Below, in pieces: positions 62,118 through 64,000 of a stretch of 64,000 bases of DNA. Every line of letters begins with the position of its first letter. Within the stretch, counting starts at the first letter, position 1. The DNA is taken from contig JAIYAM010000008.1 in the NCBI GenBank assembly GCA_027489065.1, positions 57,898 through 121,897 on the forward strand, given 5' to 3'. This DNA is from Erythrobacteraceae bacterium (lineage in GTDB: Bacteria > Pseudomonadota > Alphaproteobacteria > Sphingomonadales > Sphingomonadaceae). The notes beneath the pieces were generated by a model. The model saw only the letters and a list, made by a program, of their open reading frames with translations, did not search any database and was not told the origin of the DNA. Position numbers and translations under genes: made by a program.

Positions 62118-62869
62118 AGCGAGGCCCCTTCCAGAGCCGCCAGCGCGGCATCGAGCAATGTCTCGCGCTCCGCTTCGTCCTCGAGCGCCACGAAGGCGTC
62201 GCCGATGAAAGCCTGCACCAGCAGGCGCTGAGCGGTGACCGGATCGACGCCCCGCGCCATCATGTAGAAACGCGCCGCTTCGTCGAGCGCGCCGACCGTC
62301 GCGCCATGCGCGCATTTGACGTCATCGGCGAAGATTTCGAGCTGCGGAACGGCGTTGGCGCTCGCCCCGGCTTCCAGAAGGAGCCCCTTGAAGTCCTGCG
62401 CCGCGTCGGTCTTCTGCGCATGGCGCGCGACCTTGATCTCGCCGAGGAAATTGCCCGTTGCCCCGCCCCAGTGGACGGCGCGGATGGTCTGGTTGGAGGT
62501 CGCCTCCGGCTCGGCATGGAGAACTTGCGTCACGAACTCGCGGGTCACGCCCGCTCCGCCGATGGTCACGCCGCCGAATTCGAAATGCGCACCCTTGGCG
62601 AGCCGTACTTCCACCTCGACACGGGTGTAATCCGCGCCTGCATTGGTCACGAACAGCTCCGCGCGCGCGCCTTCGCCGATGGTGAGGCGGATGCGGTGCA
62701 GCTCGGGCGCGGTGGAGCCGACCGCCATAGCGTGTCGCCGGGTCTCACCGGGCGCGAGAGTGATTTCTTTCCACCGATCGAGCGCTTCGACGCCGATCCG
62801 CGCAACGCCGTCCATATCGGCATAGCGCCACGCCTCGTCGCGGCGCGTGGGGAGGGTATGCGCTGTCAC
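62114..62869 (-). CDS. sufD: Fe-S cluster assembly protein SufD
   Basis: A 251-residue SufB/SufD family protein, shorter than E. coli SufD but typical for this order. The beta-helix region includes RAVHWGGATGNFLGEIKVARHAQKTDAAQ and the conserved VPQLEIFADDVKCAHGATVGALDEAARFYMMARG block with Cys and His. It forms the SufBCD scaffold with SufB and SufC. The start is GTG at 62869, within the stop of the upstream small gene (GTGA). Confidence 0.95.
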   Translation of the reverse strand: MTAHTLPTRRDEAWRYADMDGVARIGVEALDRWKEITLAPGETRRHAMAVGSTAPELHRIRLTIGEGARAELFVTNAGADYTRVEVEVRLAKGAHFEFGGVTIGGAGVTREFVTQVLHAEPEATSNQTIRAVHWGGATGNFLGEIKVARHAQKTDAAQDFKGLLLEAGASANAVPQLEIFADDVKCAHGATVGALDEAARFYMMARGVDPVTAQRLLVQAFIGDAFVALEDEAERETLLDAALAALEGASL

Positions 62870-63234
62870 TGCGAGCCCTCCATGCCGTTACTTCGTGCGC
62901 GCCGCTCGGCCAGAAGGGTACGGATTGACGTTTCGGCTTCGCCCATCACGCAGGTATTGAACAGGCTGCGGCTGGGGGTCGGCCGGGTGGAGCAGAGGGC
63001 GACCGCATCGCAAGCGAGCGCGTCGATTGCTGCATCGCCGCTTGAACGCTTCACTTTGCAGGTGCCGGGGGTGACCACGCCGTCGCGGATCTTCACGCCC
63101 GGCGATATGCGGATCCTGCGCAGCCGCTCGCGCGTCACGACGATCTCGTGGTCTATCGGCTCGTCCGCAGCGGACTGGGGCGTCGTCTGTACGGCCTGCG
63201 CGGCCATAAGTGCGGTGAAGAAGGTGAGCGTCAT
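62866..63234 (-). CDS. Small secreted protein, paralogue A, inside the suf operon
   Basis: A 122-residue protein with an N-terminal hydrophobic leader (MTLTFFTALMAAQAVQT). The core reads EIVVTRERLRRIRISPGVKIRDG, then GTCKVKRSSGDAAIDALACDAVALC, with four Cys residues in all. The neighbour at 63231-63620 shows the same pattern (RLRDW, VRDGAV-CKTKRSTGDREIDALGC), so the two are tandem duplicates. Function unknown. It is coupled by overlaps on both sides to the suf genes. Confidence 0.78.
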   Translation of the reverse strand: MTLTFFTALMAAQAVQTTPQSAADEPIDHEIVVTRERLRRIRISPGVKIRDGVVTPGTCKVKRSSGDAAIDALACDAVALCSTRPTPSRSLFNTCVMGEAETSIRTLLAERRARSNGMEGSQ

Positions 63235-63620
63235 GTCCGCTTGCTCCTGCGGGCAGCGACGAGCGCAGCGATGCTTTGCTCACGAGCCGTGCCGAAGCAA
63301 TCCGACACCTTCGCCGCTTGCAACAAGCCGTTCAGCCGCGTTTCGAGCTCCGCCTTGGGAAGATCAGCGTCCTCGATCTCCTGCCATTGCGGGGCGAGCG
63401 GGGTCATGCAGGTGACCATGGCTCCGCAACCCAGGGCATCGATCTCGCGGTCACCCGTCGAGCGCTTCGTCTTGCAACTCACCGCACCATCGCGCACCCG
63501 CCACGTCCCGCGCCAGTCGCGCAGGCGGTTGGCGATCACTTCGATCTCGTTCTCGGCAGGCAGTTCAGCCGCAGGCTGGGCCGCCGCCAGCGCGACGGAA
63601 AGCGCGAGCAGTCCCATCAC
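63231..63620 (-). CDS. Small secreted protein, paralogue B, inside the suf operon
   Basis: A 129-residue exported protein (leader MMGLLALSVALAAAQPAAE) with the core EIEVIANRLRDWRGTWRVRDGAVSC, then KTKRSTGDREIDALGCGAMVTC. It shares the KRS-GD--IDAL-C motif with paralogue A, and the paired Cys residues suggest a disulfide-stabilised periplasmic domain. Coupled to sufC (ATGA overlap) and to paralogue A. I do not recognise the family. Confidence 0.78.
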   Translation of the reverse strand: MMGLLALSVALAAAQPAAELPAENEIEVIANRLRDWRGTWRVRDGAVSCKTKRSTGDREIDALGCGAMVTCMTPLAPQWQEIEDADLPKAELETRLNGLLQAAKVSDCFGTAREQSIAALVAARRSKRT

Positions 63621-64000
63621 GCCATCACCGAATCATAGCCCTCGGCCTCGAGCCTGAGCGCGAGTTCCGGGCCGCCGGTCTCGACGATGCGGCCGCCGGC
63701 GAGGATGCTCACCTTGTCGGGGGCCACGACGTCGAGGAGGCGCTGGTAGTGGGTGATCAGCAGCACGGCCTTATCCGGGCGGCGCATGATCGCGTTGATG
63801 CCAGCGCCCACGATCCGGAGCGCGTCGATGTCGAGGCCGCTATCGGTCTCGTCCAGCACCGCGAAGCCCGGGTCGAGGATACCCATCTGCACCATCTCGG
63901 CGCGCTTCTTCTCGCCGCCCGAGAAGCCGACATTGACCTGCCGCTTGAGCATTTCCATGTCCATTTTCAGGAGCGCGGCCTTGTCCTTGGCGAGCTTCAG
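63617..64000 (-). CDS. sufC: Fe-S assembly ATPase SufC, 5' end off window
   Basis: The C-terminal 127 residues of an ABC-type ATPase. The signature VGFSGGEKKRAEMVQMGILDP, Walker B AVLDETDSGLDIDAL and the switch His in VLLITHYQRLLD are present. The Walker A half lies beyond 64000. SufC drives the SufBCD scaffold. Placement before sufD, separated by two small secreted-protein genes, is unusual. Confidence 0.96.
   Translation of the reverse strand: MKLAKDKAALLKMDMEMLKRQVNVGFSGGEKKRAEMVQMGILDPGFAVLDETDSGLDIDALRIVGAGINAIMRRPDKAVLLITHYQRLLDVVAPDKVSILAGGRIVETGGPELALRLEAEGYDSVMA

Overview
The window is high-GC DNA, densely packed with many ATGA, GTGA and TGATG gene overlaps. Gene content points to an alphaproteobacterium of the order Sphingomonadales, probably Erythrobacteraceae-like. 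The signs are MmcB, DUF2093, paired DUF2141 proteins, a TonB receptor serving a catabolic cluster, and a suf operon with sufT. That placement is inference from gene content.

Layout. 1-7.2 kb: purH (cut by the left edge), a heparinase II/III-like protein and rpe on the minus strand, then a DUF2141 protein, a lipid kinase paired with a Tam41-like nucleotidyltransferase, and a divergent Lrp/ald pair. 9.2-34.2 kb: a catabolic island holding a gamma-glutamyltransferase-like enzyme, an amidohydrolase, a DUF885 peptidase, an MFS transporter, an N,N-dimethylformamidase-beta-like enzyme, a MaoC hydratase, an acyl-CoA ligase, a TonB receptor, a fused indolepyruvate ferredoxin oxidoreductase, soxBDAG-purU, a TetR regulator and an APC permease. 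34.4-48.1 kb: tRNA-Arg(CCG), mmcB, a sterol-desaturase-like protein, an acidic PAS_5 protein, an envelope M48/DsbA/M48 operon, a LytS/LytTR two-component system, nadC and an RNase T2. 48.1-58 kb: two parS-like sites, tadA, rpmB, xseA, purD, a PAP2 phosphatase, a cytochrome c behind an FNR-type box, and an adenosine-kinase-like gene. 58-64 kb: a translationally coupled suf operon (sufC cut by the right edge) with two paralogous small secreted proteins inserted between sufC and sufD.

The strongest signal is a regulon that can be read directly from the DNA. Five copies of the perfect inverted repeat ATACA-N4-TGTAT (9606, 18075, 20313, 31839 and 34152) each precede a transcription unit of the 9.7-34 kb island. 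I noticed none elsewhere in the window. A TetR-family gene lies inside the island. The units would together import a compound (TonB receptor, MFS, APC), cleave gamma-glutamyl, peptide or amide bonds (GGT-like, DUF885, amidohydrolase, DMFase-like), remove N-methyl groups into folate (SoxBDAG with PurU) and convert the carbon skeleton to acyl-CoA (ligase, MaoC, indolepyruvate oxidoreductase). The substrate is unknown; an N-methylated amide or peptide-like natural product is my inference.

A second signal is a pair of parS-like 16-mers, one perfect and one with a single mismatch in its symmetry. Each lies between convergent genes and next to an array of GGGGTCTGG-like repeats, in mirror orientation. 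This suggests the window lies near the chromosomal origin.
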